From Candidatus Cryptobacteroides sp. (GTDB lineage: Bacteria; Bacteroidota; Bacteroidia; Bacteroidales; UBA932): 34,643 bases of DNA. The translations under genes were made by a program, and so were the position numbers. The notes beneath the pieces were generated by a model. The model did not search any database. It was given only the letters and a program-made list of their open reading frames with translations, and was not told the origin of the DNA. Below are positions 15,449-23,464 of the stretch, piece by piece. The stretch lies in the NCBI GenBank assembly GCA_029257745.1, contig JARIAS010000046.1, positions 1 to 34,643 on the forward strand. Reading direction: 5' to 3'. The first letter of the stretch is position 1. Each line of letters opens with the position of its first letter.

Positions 15449-18400
15449 TTAAAAATTTATAGAGATATTAAATGAAAAACTCCTGGCCTGAGGGTATACT
15501 GCACCAGGCGTTTCAGGATCTATACCCTTATAATTTGTAAACACATATAGATTATTCATCAATACTCCAATATTAATATCTGATAACTTCATGCTTTTCA
15601 CCCAATTATGCGGTAAAGAATAACTTATCGACAATGAACTCAACTTAAAATAAGATACATCTTGTAACAATACACTATTTGTTATTATATCTGAGGTTAT
15701 CCTCTTTTCACTCAATAAGTGACCTTCAGCATCAAGCAACTTTGCAGCAAAAGGGTCTATTAATCTTGGGTAAGCATTTGTAATTGGATTAGATTCTGTC
15801 CACCTATTTACTACATCTTTTCTCACATTTACGTAGTGAGCATATAAGTCATTTAAACCAGGAGTAACAACTTCATTCACAGTAGCTAATGATGAGCCAT
15901 CGACAGGAGGTTTTATATTGTCTAAGATTTTATTCCCGATAGCATAATTACCTACAAGATTGACGCTAAAGTTCTTATAAGAAAAGCTTGTAGAGAAACC
16001 ACCGTTATATGGTGCTGTTGACACTCCCACATAATACAAATAGTTCTGATATTTCTTATAATCCTCAATATCTTGTATTATTGCGTCTGGTCTAAGCTTA
16101 AACTCATACATACCTGTACTCTTATTTATACCTAAGGGTATACCTGTAAATACCTTATTCAAAGGATAGCCTACTGCATAATTTGTTTCACCTACTATAC
16201 TGCCATTAGGAGAATCATACTTTGTCAATTCATTATAGTTATATGAAAGATTGGCTGTAACACGCCAAGCAAAATCCTTTATCTTCAATAAGCTTGCACC
16301 CAAAGTCAGTTCTACACCTCTATTTATTTGTTCTGAAGTATTAAAACTTTGTCGAGTAAAGCCTGTACTTGATGCAATCTTTGCACTTGTGACCTGATCA
16401 AGATTTTTATTATGATAATACGATATTTCTCCTGTAAATCTATCTTTCAATATCCCAAAATTTAGACCCACATTAAAGGTTCTATTCTTTTCCCAACGTA
16501 AATTAGGATTGGGTGCATTAGAGATTTTTCCCATTCTATAATAGTCTTCATCACTTTTTCGTAGTTGAGTTAAATAGTTCATTATCAATACAGGATATAC
16601 GCTTTTATTTACTCCTCCCGTATAACCAAAACCAGTTCTTAAACTTAAGCTACTAACTATGTTCTTATATTCTTGCATCCAAGACTCTGCATCTATATTC
16701 CAAGCCCCACTCAAAGACCAGTTAAGGTTGAACTGCTGATTACTACCAAAATTATTTGAACCATCACTTCGCAAAGTAAGACTTGCTATATATTTTGAAG
16801 CATAATTATAATTTGCTGTACCATAAAATGAGGCAAAAGCATCTTCCACCTTATTCTGACCAGCCAAGGCATCAACAATGCTTCCAAACATTTGCAATGT
16901 TTCATCTAGCCCTTTATTTGATGTCACAGAATATAAAGGTGTAGAATAATTTCCTGTTATAGGATCATAACCATAACGCTTTGTAAATATACTGGAAGCA
17001 AAAGAACTTCTTATCTCTGAACCTAATATTGCACTTAAATTATGTTGTTCAAAGAATGTCTTTGAATAATTTAACTGTCCTCGTAACAAATATGACATAT
17101 TTTTACTAGAAAACTGACTTATAGAGCCATATCTTCTCTTTGAAATAACGGCATTTTCCTCAAAAGGCCTGTCCTGCCAAGCCGCATAGGTGTCCTTTCC
17201 ATTTATATTTTCTGAAGCATCTGAGATATATGAAAAAGAAGCTAATCCACTAAAATTCAAATTATTCAATAAATTAATAGTGGTAATGGCTCTTAAATTA
17301 AAGGCACTTGAATTAGCATTACTGTCTGTCTCATTAATCTCCCTCATTATATTAAAGCCATTGTCAGGTAATATTATAAGATTAGAACCATTTGCCACTG
17401 GCATAGTAAAATAAGTCTCATCTGCCCTATATGAGCCATCTTCATTATATAAATGCTCATATGGATTAGCAAAATAAGCATACTTAAACATATTAACATT
17501 ATTAGATGAGCCTAATGATTGTTGATAGTTATAGTCTGCTTGTATATCAAACTTCATCCATGCAAAAGGTCTTAAGCCTAATTTTGTGTTAAAATTATAA
17601 CTATCTGCACTTGTTCTAAGCACTATTCCATTATTTCTATTAAGTCCACCCGATACATAATAACTTATGTTATCTGTACCTCCTGATATGGATAAATAAT
17701 GACTCTGAGAAAAAGAATTTCTAAATAACACATCAAACCAGTCCGTAGATTGTGATGCAAGCCTGGCTATTTCCGCATCTTGCTCCTGCTTTGTCATATT
17801 CACAAATCGTCCATATCCAGAACGTATCTGACCGATTATTCCTATTCTTGGAAAATATTGTTTTTCTCCACTAAGACCTGATTCAAAAGCAGTCTTAGAG
17901 TACTCATTCCACAACTGCTGTTCCCAATCAAGCTTTTCTGTCGCATTCATAAGATTCGCATCTCTATAAGGTCTTGTCTGCAAAGAAAAATTTGCATTAT
18001 AGCTTATCCTTGGCTTACCTGCCTTACCACTTTTTGTAGTTACTACAATAACACCACCTGCAGCTTGAGAGCCATATATTGCAGCTGAAGCTGCATCTTT
18101 CAATACAGTAATAGACTCTATATCATTGGGATTAATACTGCCTATACCTGTCGCAAAGATATTATCAAAATCGCCCGCTTTAACCTGACTTGAATTAATC
18201 TGCGGTATATTTTTCTGTAAAGGGACTCCATCAACAACCCAAAGAGGATCGGCATTACCTGTAATTGTATTAGCACCTCTAATTCTAACTTTTGCAGCTG
18301 CTCCAGGACGCCCAGAGCTAGGGCTAACAACTATTCCTGCCAACTTACCCTGTAACAGCTGGTCCAATTTCTTTAAGGGGGCATCTGTCAAAGACTTGGA

Positions 18401-18778
18401 ATCTACCACTGCTACTGCTCCTGTTGATTTTCGCAACTCTACCTGCGAATAACCTGTAACAACTACTTGTTCCAAGCTTTCATTCTCCTCTTTTAATACA
18501 ACATTGTATTCCTCCTTTTCGACCTTTACACTATATGTCTCAAAACCAATAAAATAGAACTTTAATATCTGACCTTTTTTTACTGATATTTTATAAGTTC
18601 CATCATAATCTGTACTAACACCTATTTTAGTACCATCTATCAGGACTGTAACACCTGCCATAGGAACATTATTCTTATCCTTAACAAGTCCATGAACATT
18701 CAAAGTTGATTGGGCGAATAAAGCATCTCCAATAAAACTTATGAATAAAAATAATATAACAAATACAACTTTTCTCAT
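15449..18778 (-). CDS. SusC/RagA-family TonB-dependent outer-membrane transporter
   Basis: A 1109-residue outer-membrane importer. In order: a signal peptide ending near FAQ (21-23), a carboxypeptidase-regulatory-like N-terminal extension (GLVKDKNNVPMAGVTVLIDG), a TonB-box-like region with VVVTGYSQVELRKSTGAVA, the plug with ITVLKDAASAAIYGSQAAGG and VIVVTTKSGK, then the 22-strand beta-barrel ending in a terminal phenylalanine (SINF). It lacks an FecR-type signalling extension, so regulation by an anti-sigma pair is not expected from this gene. It is cotranscribed with the S9 peptidase 13 bases upstream. Confidence 0.96.
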   Translation of the reverse strand: MRKVVFVILFLFISFIGDALFAQSTLNVHGLVKDKNNVPMAGVTVLIDGTKIGVSTDYDGTYKISVKKGQILKFYFIGFETYSVKVEKEEYNVVLKEENESLEQVVVTGYSQVELRKSTGAVAVVDSKSLTDAPLKKLDQLLQGKLAGIVVSPSSGRPGAAAKVRIRGANTITGNADPLWVVDGVPLQKNIPQINSSQVKAGDFDNIFATGIGSINPNDIESITVLKDAASAAIYGSQAAGGVIVVTTKSGKAGKPRISYNANFSLQTRPYRDANLMNATEKLDWEQQLWNEYSKTAFESGLSGEKQYFPRIGIIGQIRSGYGRFVNMTKQEQDAEIARLASQSTDWFDVLFRNSFSQSHYLSISGGTDNISYYVSGGLNRNNGIVLRTSADSYNFNTKLGLRPFAWMKFDIQADYNYQQSLGSSNNVNMFKYAYFANPYEHLYNEDGSYRADETYFTMPVANGSNLIILPDNGFNIMREINETDSNANSSAFNLRAITTINLLNNLNFSGLASFSYISDASENINGKDTYAAWQDRPFEENAVISKRRYGSISQFSSKNMSYLLRGQLNYSKTFFEQHNLSAILGSEIRSSFASSIFTKRYGYDPITGNYSTPLYSVTSNKGLDETLQMFGSIVDALAGQNKVEDAFASFYGTANYNYASKYIASLTLRSDGSNNFGSNQQFNLNWSLSGAWNIDAESWMQEYKNIVSSLSLRTGFGYTGGVNKSVYPVLIMNYLTQLRKSDEDYYRMGKISNAPNPNLRWEKNRTFNVGLNFGILKDRFTGEISYYHNKNLDQVTSAKIASSTGFTRQSFNTSEQINRGVELTLGASLLKIKDFAWRVTANLSYNYNELTKYDSPNGSIVGETNYAVGYPLNKVFTGIPLGINKSTGMYEFKLRPDAIIQDIEDYKKYQNYLYYVGVSTAPYNGGFSTSFSYKNFSVNLVGNYAIGNKILDNIKPPVDGSSLATVNEVVTPGLNDLYAHYVNVRKDVVNRWTESNPITNAYPRLIDPFAAKLLDAEGHLLSEKRITSDIITNSVLLQDVSYFKLSSLSISYSLPHNWVKSMKLSDINIGVLMNNLYVFTNYKGIDPETPGAVYPQARSFSFNISINF

Positions 18779-18791
18779 AGATACACACTAA

Positions 18792-21086
18792 CTAATTTAA
18801 TATATTAACATTTTTAGGTGGAATATTAAGTAAATGTTCCATAAAATAATATCTAATCTTATTTATATAATATGCTCCGCCAAGTCCATGGTCCTGACCT
18901 GGAAGTACAAGCATATCAAAATCTTTTCCTGCATCAATAAAAGCCTTTGCCAATCTATAAGTACTTGCAGGATTAACATTATCATCCATATCTCCTGTTA
19001 TAAGTAGTAGTCTGCCCTGCAATTTGTCTGCTATTTCTATATTAGTGGGTATCCTACTGACAAAATACTCCTTGCCTTTATCATCTTTTTTAAGCTCTAC
19101 ACCATGAAAACTTTCTCCCCACCATTGAGAATAAATATTGTTGTCATGATTACCAGATGCAGCTATACCGACTTTATAAAAATCTGGGCGTTGCAACATT
19201 GCAGCAACAGTCATAAAAGCTCCACCTGAATGTCCGTATATACCGACTCTAGTAGTATCGGCTTGAGGATATATTTTTGCAATCTGCTGTATAATAGAAT
19301 AGCAATCATCTAAGGCATAATCCCTTAGATTACCATAACCATAATTAAAAAAATCTCTTCCCCTATTAGGATTAGAACCTCTAAAAGGAAAATTTATAAC
19401 TATAAAGCCAAGTTGTGCTAAGCTTTGATTATAATTATCGTCTATGGTAAACTCTCTAGGCACCTGATCTGTTTGAGGACCTGGATATACATTGGCTATT
19501 ATAGGATATTTCTTGTCAGCTTTCATATCAAAAGGGAGATAAACAATACCATCAAGCCTTGTAACACCATCTGCTGCATATACTGTTTGCAAAATTGGAT
19601 ACTGCCAAGATTTAGCAAACAAGAGGCTTAAATCTGTACTAGGTAAAACATATTTTACATTCCCCTGCATATCCACAATATTATGTTTTGTAGCCATATC
19701 TATTCTGGAATAGTTATCTAGCAGATAGTTAGCCTTAGGAGACAATTCTGCACTATGATAAGCATCAGGCTTTGTCAGTAGTATTGGCTCAAACTCATGA
19801 TTTATAGACAATTTATAATAAAATCTATAATCAGGATTCAGACCTTTCTCTGCACCAAATGCAGATATGATAAAAATACCCTTATCCTTATCTATACTAA
19901 GTATTCTTGAGGCTACCATTTGTGGATTATTAGAAGTTGAATTTAGCAAATTACCCTCACCATCATAATGATAATACTGCCCATAACCTGTTCTTTCTGA
20001 CCACCATAATATATCTTTGCCTTCGTTAAACACCTTATATGAGAACATAAACTCATTGAAATGAGGCTTACAATCCTCAGATATTATAATCTTCACCTGC
20101 CCATTGTTCCCGTCCACACGACATAAATCCATCTTATTCCTCTGGCGATTATACCTAAGAAGATAGGCATAATGTCCCGATACAGTATAAGAGTTTATAC
20201 TTGACATTAAATATGCCTGATCCTTATAAACTGCTAAGTCCTTTAACTCTCGCATTTCCTCCTTATCAGCATCTAATAAATAAACAGAGTATTGACAGAC
20301 TAAAGAGTCTCCAGGCATTGCAAAAGGTATACTTGTAGCAAGAGGTCTAGGTGAAGCCAGGCTATTTATCAAACTAAGACTTGCTAACTTTCTCTTATCC
20401 TGCTTAATAAGTATATAACGATGAGTATTGCCAATCCATCTACCCAAAGCATAATTAATTTGCTTTTTCTGTTCCAAACTCATATCCCTAATAGAATATG
20501 AATTAAGTTCAGTACCATCATTACTCAAGCGTATAGACTTCGTACGACTATGTAGATATAAGTTATTGCCAACAGCACTAACCCAATATAGGCTATCTGC
20601 ACTATATCGTTTTCTACTCCTTATATAATCACGCCTTAAACTCTTAAAGGGAGAAGATGCACTTTCCTTCAAGCTCTTAGTTTTCCAATTATAAATAAAG
20701 TTCTTTGACTTATAAGTAAAGGAAAATTCTTCAAGATTATCAGGATTAAATCTAATAGAATAGAGAGCTAGTTTAAAGTTTTCTACATGTACGCCTATTT
20801 CAGATATCAATCTTGCTAACTCATTGTTATCAAATAAAATATGCTTTTCCCAATCAGCTGTACTAACTATATACACAAAACGTTCCCCTGACAAATCTCT
20901 CTCTGTATAATAAAAATAATCTTCTGACAACCATTTCAAGTCAATAAACTGATTAAGAGGAAGTTGAGATAATGAATCTGCTGAATATTTATCCGCTTTT
21001 GAGATTAATGATTGTGCATAAATTTCTGCACCAAAGAGTGCACAGAATATGCAAAGCAAGATGCGTGATACATTGATTTTTATCAT
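18792..21086 (-). CDS. S9-family serine peptidase (prolyl oligopeptidase/DPP-IV-like), exported
   Basis: A 764-residue serine exopeptidase-type protein. An N-terminal signal peptide (ending near IYAQ, residues 22-25) precedes a beta-propeller (about 50-490) and an alpha/beta hydrolase domain. The catalytic triad is visible: S620 in GHSGG, D701 in GDMDDNV and H733 in GQDHG. These motifs resemble DPP-IV-type S9B/S9C enzymes; the double-Glu site that fixes dipeptidyl specificity is not evident to me, so specificity is open. It is the first gene of the SusCD operon, a position that suggests processing of imported or surface peptides. No lipobox is seen, so it is probably periplasmic. Confidence 0.9.
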   Translation of the reverse strand: MIKINVSRILLCIFCALFGAEIYAQSLISKADKYSADSLSQLPLNQFIDLKWLSEDYFYYTERDLSGERFVYIVSTADWEKHILFDNNELARLISEIGVHVENFKLALYSIRFNPDNLEEFSFTYKSKNFIYNWKTKSLKESASSPFKSLRRDYIRSRKRYSADSLYWVSAVGNNLYLHSRTKSIRLSNDGTELNSYSIRDMSLEQKKQINYALGRWIGNTHRYILIKQDKRKLASLSLINSLASPRPLATSIPFAMPGDSLVCQYSVYLLDADKEEMRELKDLAVYKDQAYLMSSINSYTVSGHYAYLLRYNRQRNKMDLCRVDGNNGQVKIIISEDCKPHFNEFMFSYKVFNEGKDILWWSERTGYGQYYHYDGEGNLLNSTSNNPQMVASRILSIDKDKGIFIISAFGAEKGLNPDYRFYYKLSINHEFEPILLTKPDAYHSAELSPKANYLLDNYSRIDMATKHNIVDMQGNVKYVLPSTDLSLLFAKSWQYPILQTVYAADGVTRLDGIVYLPFDMKADKKYPIIANVYPGPQTDQVPREFTIDDNYNQSLAQLGFIVINFPFRGSNPNRGRDFFNYGYGNLRDYALDDCYSIIQQIAKIYPQADTTRVGIYGHSGGAFMTVAAMLQRPDFYKVGIAASGNHDNNIYSQWWGESFHGVELKKDDKGKEYFVSRIPTNIEIADKLQGRLLLITGDMDDNVNPASTYRLAKAFIDAGKDFDMLVLPGQDHGLGGAYYINKIRYYFMEHLLNIPPKNVNILN

Positions 21087-21113
21087 ACAATACTACTAAC
21101 TATTTATTATCAA

Positions 21114-21141
21114 TATCATTGTAAAGGTCTTCACAATGATA
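21114..21141. promoter_or_regulatory. Inverted repeat in the leader of the S9-SusCD operon
   Basis: TATCATTGT (21114-21122) and ACAATGATA (21133-21141) are exact inverted copies. Inside them AAG/CTT (21124-21126 with 21129-21131) pairs again after one mismatch. It lies 27-55 bases upstream of the operon ATG, between the predicted -7 box and the start. It could be an operator, an RNA leader hairpin, or a weak end signal for queH; it has no U-run. Confidence 0.5.
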
Positions 21142-21162
21142 CTATACCATAATCTCTACCCA

Positions 21163-21170
21163 CAAATCTA
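21163..21170 (-). promoter_or_regulatory. Predicted -7 promoter box for the S9-SusCD operon
   Basis: Minus-strand TAGATTTG matches TAnnTTTG and overlaps the queH stop codon. It predicts a leader of about 70 bases that contains the inverted repeat at 21114-21141. There is no clear -33 element. Confidence 0.4.
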
Positions 21171-21761
21171 AGCATTTTTATTATTTATTATGCTAAACTC
21201 ACAGCCACAATAATCCTGATTATAAAAATTCATCTCCTTGATTATTGCATTTCTTCTCTCTTGAAGCCCATATTTTCTCCAATTCTGATCCCACCAATAA
21301 ACATCTTCATACTTAGAACAGGCATAAAGTCCTGCTTCATTGACCTGCTCTAAATTCTTCCATCGAGATGAGGCTAAAGTGCTTGTTATCACCTTAATCC
21401 CATGTTCTTTTGCAAATAGTGCAGCTCTTGCTAATCTATACTTGAAACAGAATAAACATCTCTGCCCTCTCTCAGGCTCATGCTCTAAACCTTTTGCTAT
21501 CAATCTCCAATCCTGATGATTATAATCATCATCATAGACCTCTAAGCCCTTTTCTTTAGCATATCTTGTACACTCATCCTTTCTCTTCTGATACTCATGA
21601 AAGGGATAAATATTAGAATTACTATAATAAATTACAGGCTCTAAGCCTTGTTTTAACATAATCTCTATAATAGCAGAAGAGCAAGGGGCACAACAAGTAT
21701 GTAACAGCACTTTTCTCTCTCCTAAAGGTGGCTCCAAGACCAATTCTTTATTTTTTTTCAT
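21168..21761 (-). CDS. queH: Epoxyqueuosine reductase QueH
   Basis: Reduces epoxyqueuosine to queuosine in tRNA, the last step of queuosine synthesis; it is the non-cobalamin alternative to QueG (former DUF208). The 197-residue protein has the metal/cluster-binding cysteines HTCCAPCSS (C23, C24, C27), a further CLFCFKYRL pair and a C-terminal YCGCEF. Also typical are YDDDYNHQDW and the ASSRWKNLEQ segment. It is cytoplasmic. It runs towards the S9-SusCD operon with 81 bases between them and has no obvious functional link to it. Confidence 0.93.
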   Translation of the reverse strand: MKKNKELVLEPPLGERKVLLHTCCAPCSSAIIEIMLKQGLEPVIYYSNSNIYPFHEYQKRKDECTRYAKEKGLEVYDDDYNHQDWRLIAKGLEHEPERGQRCLFCFKYRLARAALFAKEHGIKVITSTLASSRWKNLEQVNEAGLYACSKYEDVYWWDQNWRKYGLQERRNAIIKEMNFYNQDYCGCEFSIINNKNA

Positions 21762-21903
21762 ATATTAAAAAACCTATATACCAAGTCTTACGATAAACAA
21801 ATTACACACAATCAATCACTTACGCATATTACACAAGAAAAAAGCACAGTATATTATTTAAAAATCATTATTTATAGTGATTGATGGGCATTAAAATAGC
21901 TCA
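21762..21903. other. Gene-free interval with a widely spaced inverted repeat
   Basis: I see no gene. ATCAATCACT at 21811-21820 is exactly repeated in inverted orientation as AGTGATTGAT at 21876-21885. The right arm overlaps the -33 TTG (21881-21883) of the small-RNA promoter. The 55 bases between are A/T-rich without other structure. Confidence 0.4.
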
Positions 21904-21911
21904 TATCTTTG
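21881..21911 (+). promoter_or_regulatory. Promoter for an orphan small RNA
   Basis: TTG at 21881-21883, a 20-base spacer and TATCTTTG at 21904-21911 fit the Bacteroidota promoter consensus. No open reading frame of useful size starts before the terminator at 21971-22003. Confidence 0.6.
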
Positions 21912-21917
21912 CAATGA

Positions 21918-22003
21918 AGATTGAGATTATAGCCATATAGTTTTAAAATTCAAGATCCTTTAATTGTTGTAAAAAGCTGCCCTTGTGAAAGGTCGGCTTT
22001 TTT
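21918..22003 (+). ncRNA. Candidate small RNA of about 85 nt
   Basis: Bounded by a good promoter (-7 at 21904-21911) and a strong intrinsic terminator ending at 22003. The body is A/U-rich and largely unstructured up to the terminator hairpin, as seen in many trans-acting sRNAs. It matches no RNA family that I recognise. It could alternatively be the attenuated leader of the hemerythrin gene at 22082. Confidence 0.5.
21971..22003 (+). terminator. Intrinsic terminator
   Basis: AAAAAGC at the left pairs with GCTTTTT at the right. The stem continues through a wobble and one mismatch to CCTT/AAGG around a GTGA-type loop, followed by six to seven T residues. It faces an interval without a coding gene, which is why an sRNA is proposed. 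Confidence 0.8.
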
Positions 22004-22081
22004 GTTAAACGACTTATATTCTAAATAAAAATGCTAACTTTACTAGCGTAACAAAAGATAAATATACTAATTTTTTAGGAA

Positions 22082-22834
22082 ATGACACTTACTCAAATAA
22101 TAGATAAAGAAAAAAAACATAAGGACAAGATTTTTGCAAATAGTGTTTTTGCGAATACTATGAAACTCTCTGAACTTATTGATATTAATTATAACCTACT
22201 AACTATAATAGATAGAATAGGTCTTGGCTTTGCTTTTGGAGATCTTAATATTGAAGAAGCTTGCAAAAGAGCAGGAATAAATGCTAACACCTTCCTACTT
22301 ATATGTAATATCTATACATTCAGTGGATACCAACCATCTGTACATAATCTACAAAAGGCTGAAATTAAAGATATTGTAAAATATCTACACCAATCACACG
22401 CATACTATATATCTGTTGCCGTTAAGACAATAGAGGACAGCATGCAAGAAATGATGAACAACTGTGAAGAAAGATACAAGTCTATTATATGGAAATTCTT
22501 TAGAGAATATAAGGAAGAACTAAGAAAGCACTTTGAGTACGAAGAGGCTGTTGTATTCCCCTATGTATCAAATGTTATAAATCATAACGGTGCAGAGAAC
22601 TATACCATTATGGAATATGAGGAAAACCATACTAATATTGAAGAGAAATTAAATGACCTCAAGAACATCATAATGAAATATATGCCTCAACAATGTAGTA
22701 ATAGAGACATAAGCAATGTTTTACTAAATCTATATCGACTTGAAGAAGACCTTGCAAAGCACACAGAGATAGAAGAAAACATACTTATACCCGTAGTAAA
22801 TAGACTTGAAGAAGACATACAGTCAAAGAATTAA
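22082..22834 (+). CDS. RIC/ScdA-like hemerythrin-domain protein with altered N-terminal domain
   Basis: A 250-residue cytoplasmic protein. Residues about 28-75 align by eye with the ScdA N-terminal domain (pattern IDRIGLGF...LNIEEACKRAGI), but the usual CCGG cysteines are FAFG at 50-53. The C-terminal hemerythrin-like bundle keeps diiron-type ligands: H103/H106, H150xxxE154, H183 and H227xxxE231. RIC proteins (ScdA, YtfE) repair iron-sulfur clusters after nitric oxide or oxidative damage, and the cysteine loss suggests a variant role such as iron or NO/O2 sensing. It is followed after 18 bases by a LuxR-type gene and then feoAB, which supports an iron-related job. Confidence 0.8.
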   Translation: MTLTQIIDKEKKHKDKIFANSVFANTMKLSELIDINYNLLTIIDRIGLGFAFGDLNIEEACKRAGINANTFLLICNIYTFSGYQPSVHNLQKAEIKDIVKYLHQSHAYYISVAVKTIEDSMQEMMNNCEERYKSIIWKFFREYKEELRKHFEYEEAVVFPYVSNVINHNGAENYTIMEYEENHTNIEEKLNDLKNIIMKYMPQQCSNRDISNVLLNLYRLEEDLAKHTEIEENILIPVVNRLEEDIQSKN

Positions 22835-22852
22835 CAAAGGATCAAAAACTAA

Positions 22853-23458
22853 ATGGCTGCAAATAACAATAAAACAGTATTACTTATCACCCCCTCTTTA
22901 GTAATAGCAAGGGGACTTGAAAGTATTTTTTCAGACTTGGGTGAGTTTGAAATATCTGGCATACTTACAGACTTATCGAGAACAAGTGAGTTACGTATTA
23001 AGAATATTGCTGCAGATGTAATTATAATTGACCCTACTATTTTTGATTTTACATCTAGGACAGAGGTTCATAGTTCTATTCTACAAGATACTGACGCAGC
23101 AGTAGTGGCAATTCCATCTATACTTATGAGCGAAGAAGCTTTGAAACAATACGATGAGGTAATAAGCATATATGATGAGCCCACTGCTATCATACGCAAA
23201 CTAAGAAGTGCTTACGACACCCGAAATGACTCTCCAAAATCCAATGACGAGCAATTGTCAGATAGGGAAAAAGAGATCTTAGTATGTGTAGCTAAAGGCA
23301 TGTTAAACAAAGAGATAGCTCATAAGTTTAACATCTCTATCTACACTGTCATTACTCACAGAAAACACATCACTAGAAAAATAGGCATAAAAACGGTATC
23401 CGGACTTACTGTTTATGCACTGCTAAACAACCTTATAGATATTAACTCTTTTGAATAA
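22853..23458 (+). CDS. LuxR/NarL-type transcriptional regulator with incomplete receiver domain
   Basis: A 201-residue DNA-binding protein. The C-terminal LuxR-type helix-turn-helix (about 136-195) is clear, with LSDREKEILVCVAKGMLNKEIA and the recognition helix region SIYTVITHRKHITRKIGI. The N-terminal 120 residues look like a receiver fold. D60 stands at the usual phosphorylation site, but the acidic pair after strand 1 is absent (LLITPSLV) and no conserved lysine is seen near strand 5. Phosphorelay control is therefore doubtful. No sensor kinase lies nearby. It sits between the hemerythrin gene and feoAB (6-base gap), so it may regulate them. Confidence 0.87.
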   Translation: MAANNNKTVLLITPSLVIARGLESIFSDLGEFEISGILTDLSRTSELRIKNIAADVIIIDPTIFDFTSRTEVHSSILQDTDAAVVAIPSILMSEEALKQYDEVISIYDEPTAIIRKLRSAYDTRNDSPKSNDEQLSDREKEILVCVAKGMLNKEIAHKFNISIYTVITHRKHITRKIGIKTVSGLTVYALLNNLIDINSFE

Positions 23459-23464
23459 GAAAAT

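Noticed and set aside
21914..21940. Eight-codon leader peptide before the terminator
   Set aside because: Its ATG lies upstream of the inferred transcription start, so it would not be in the transcript.
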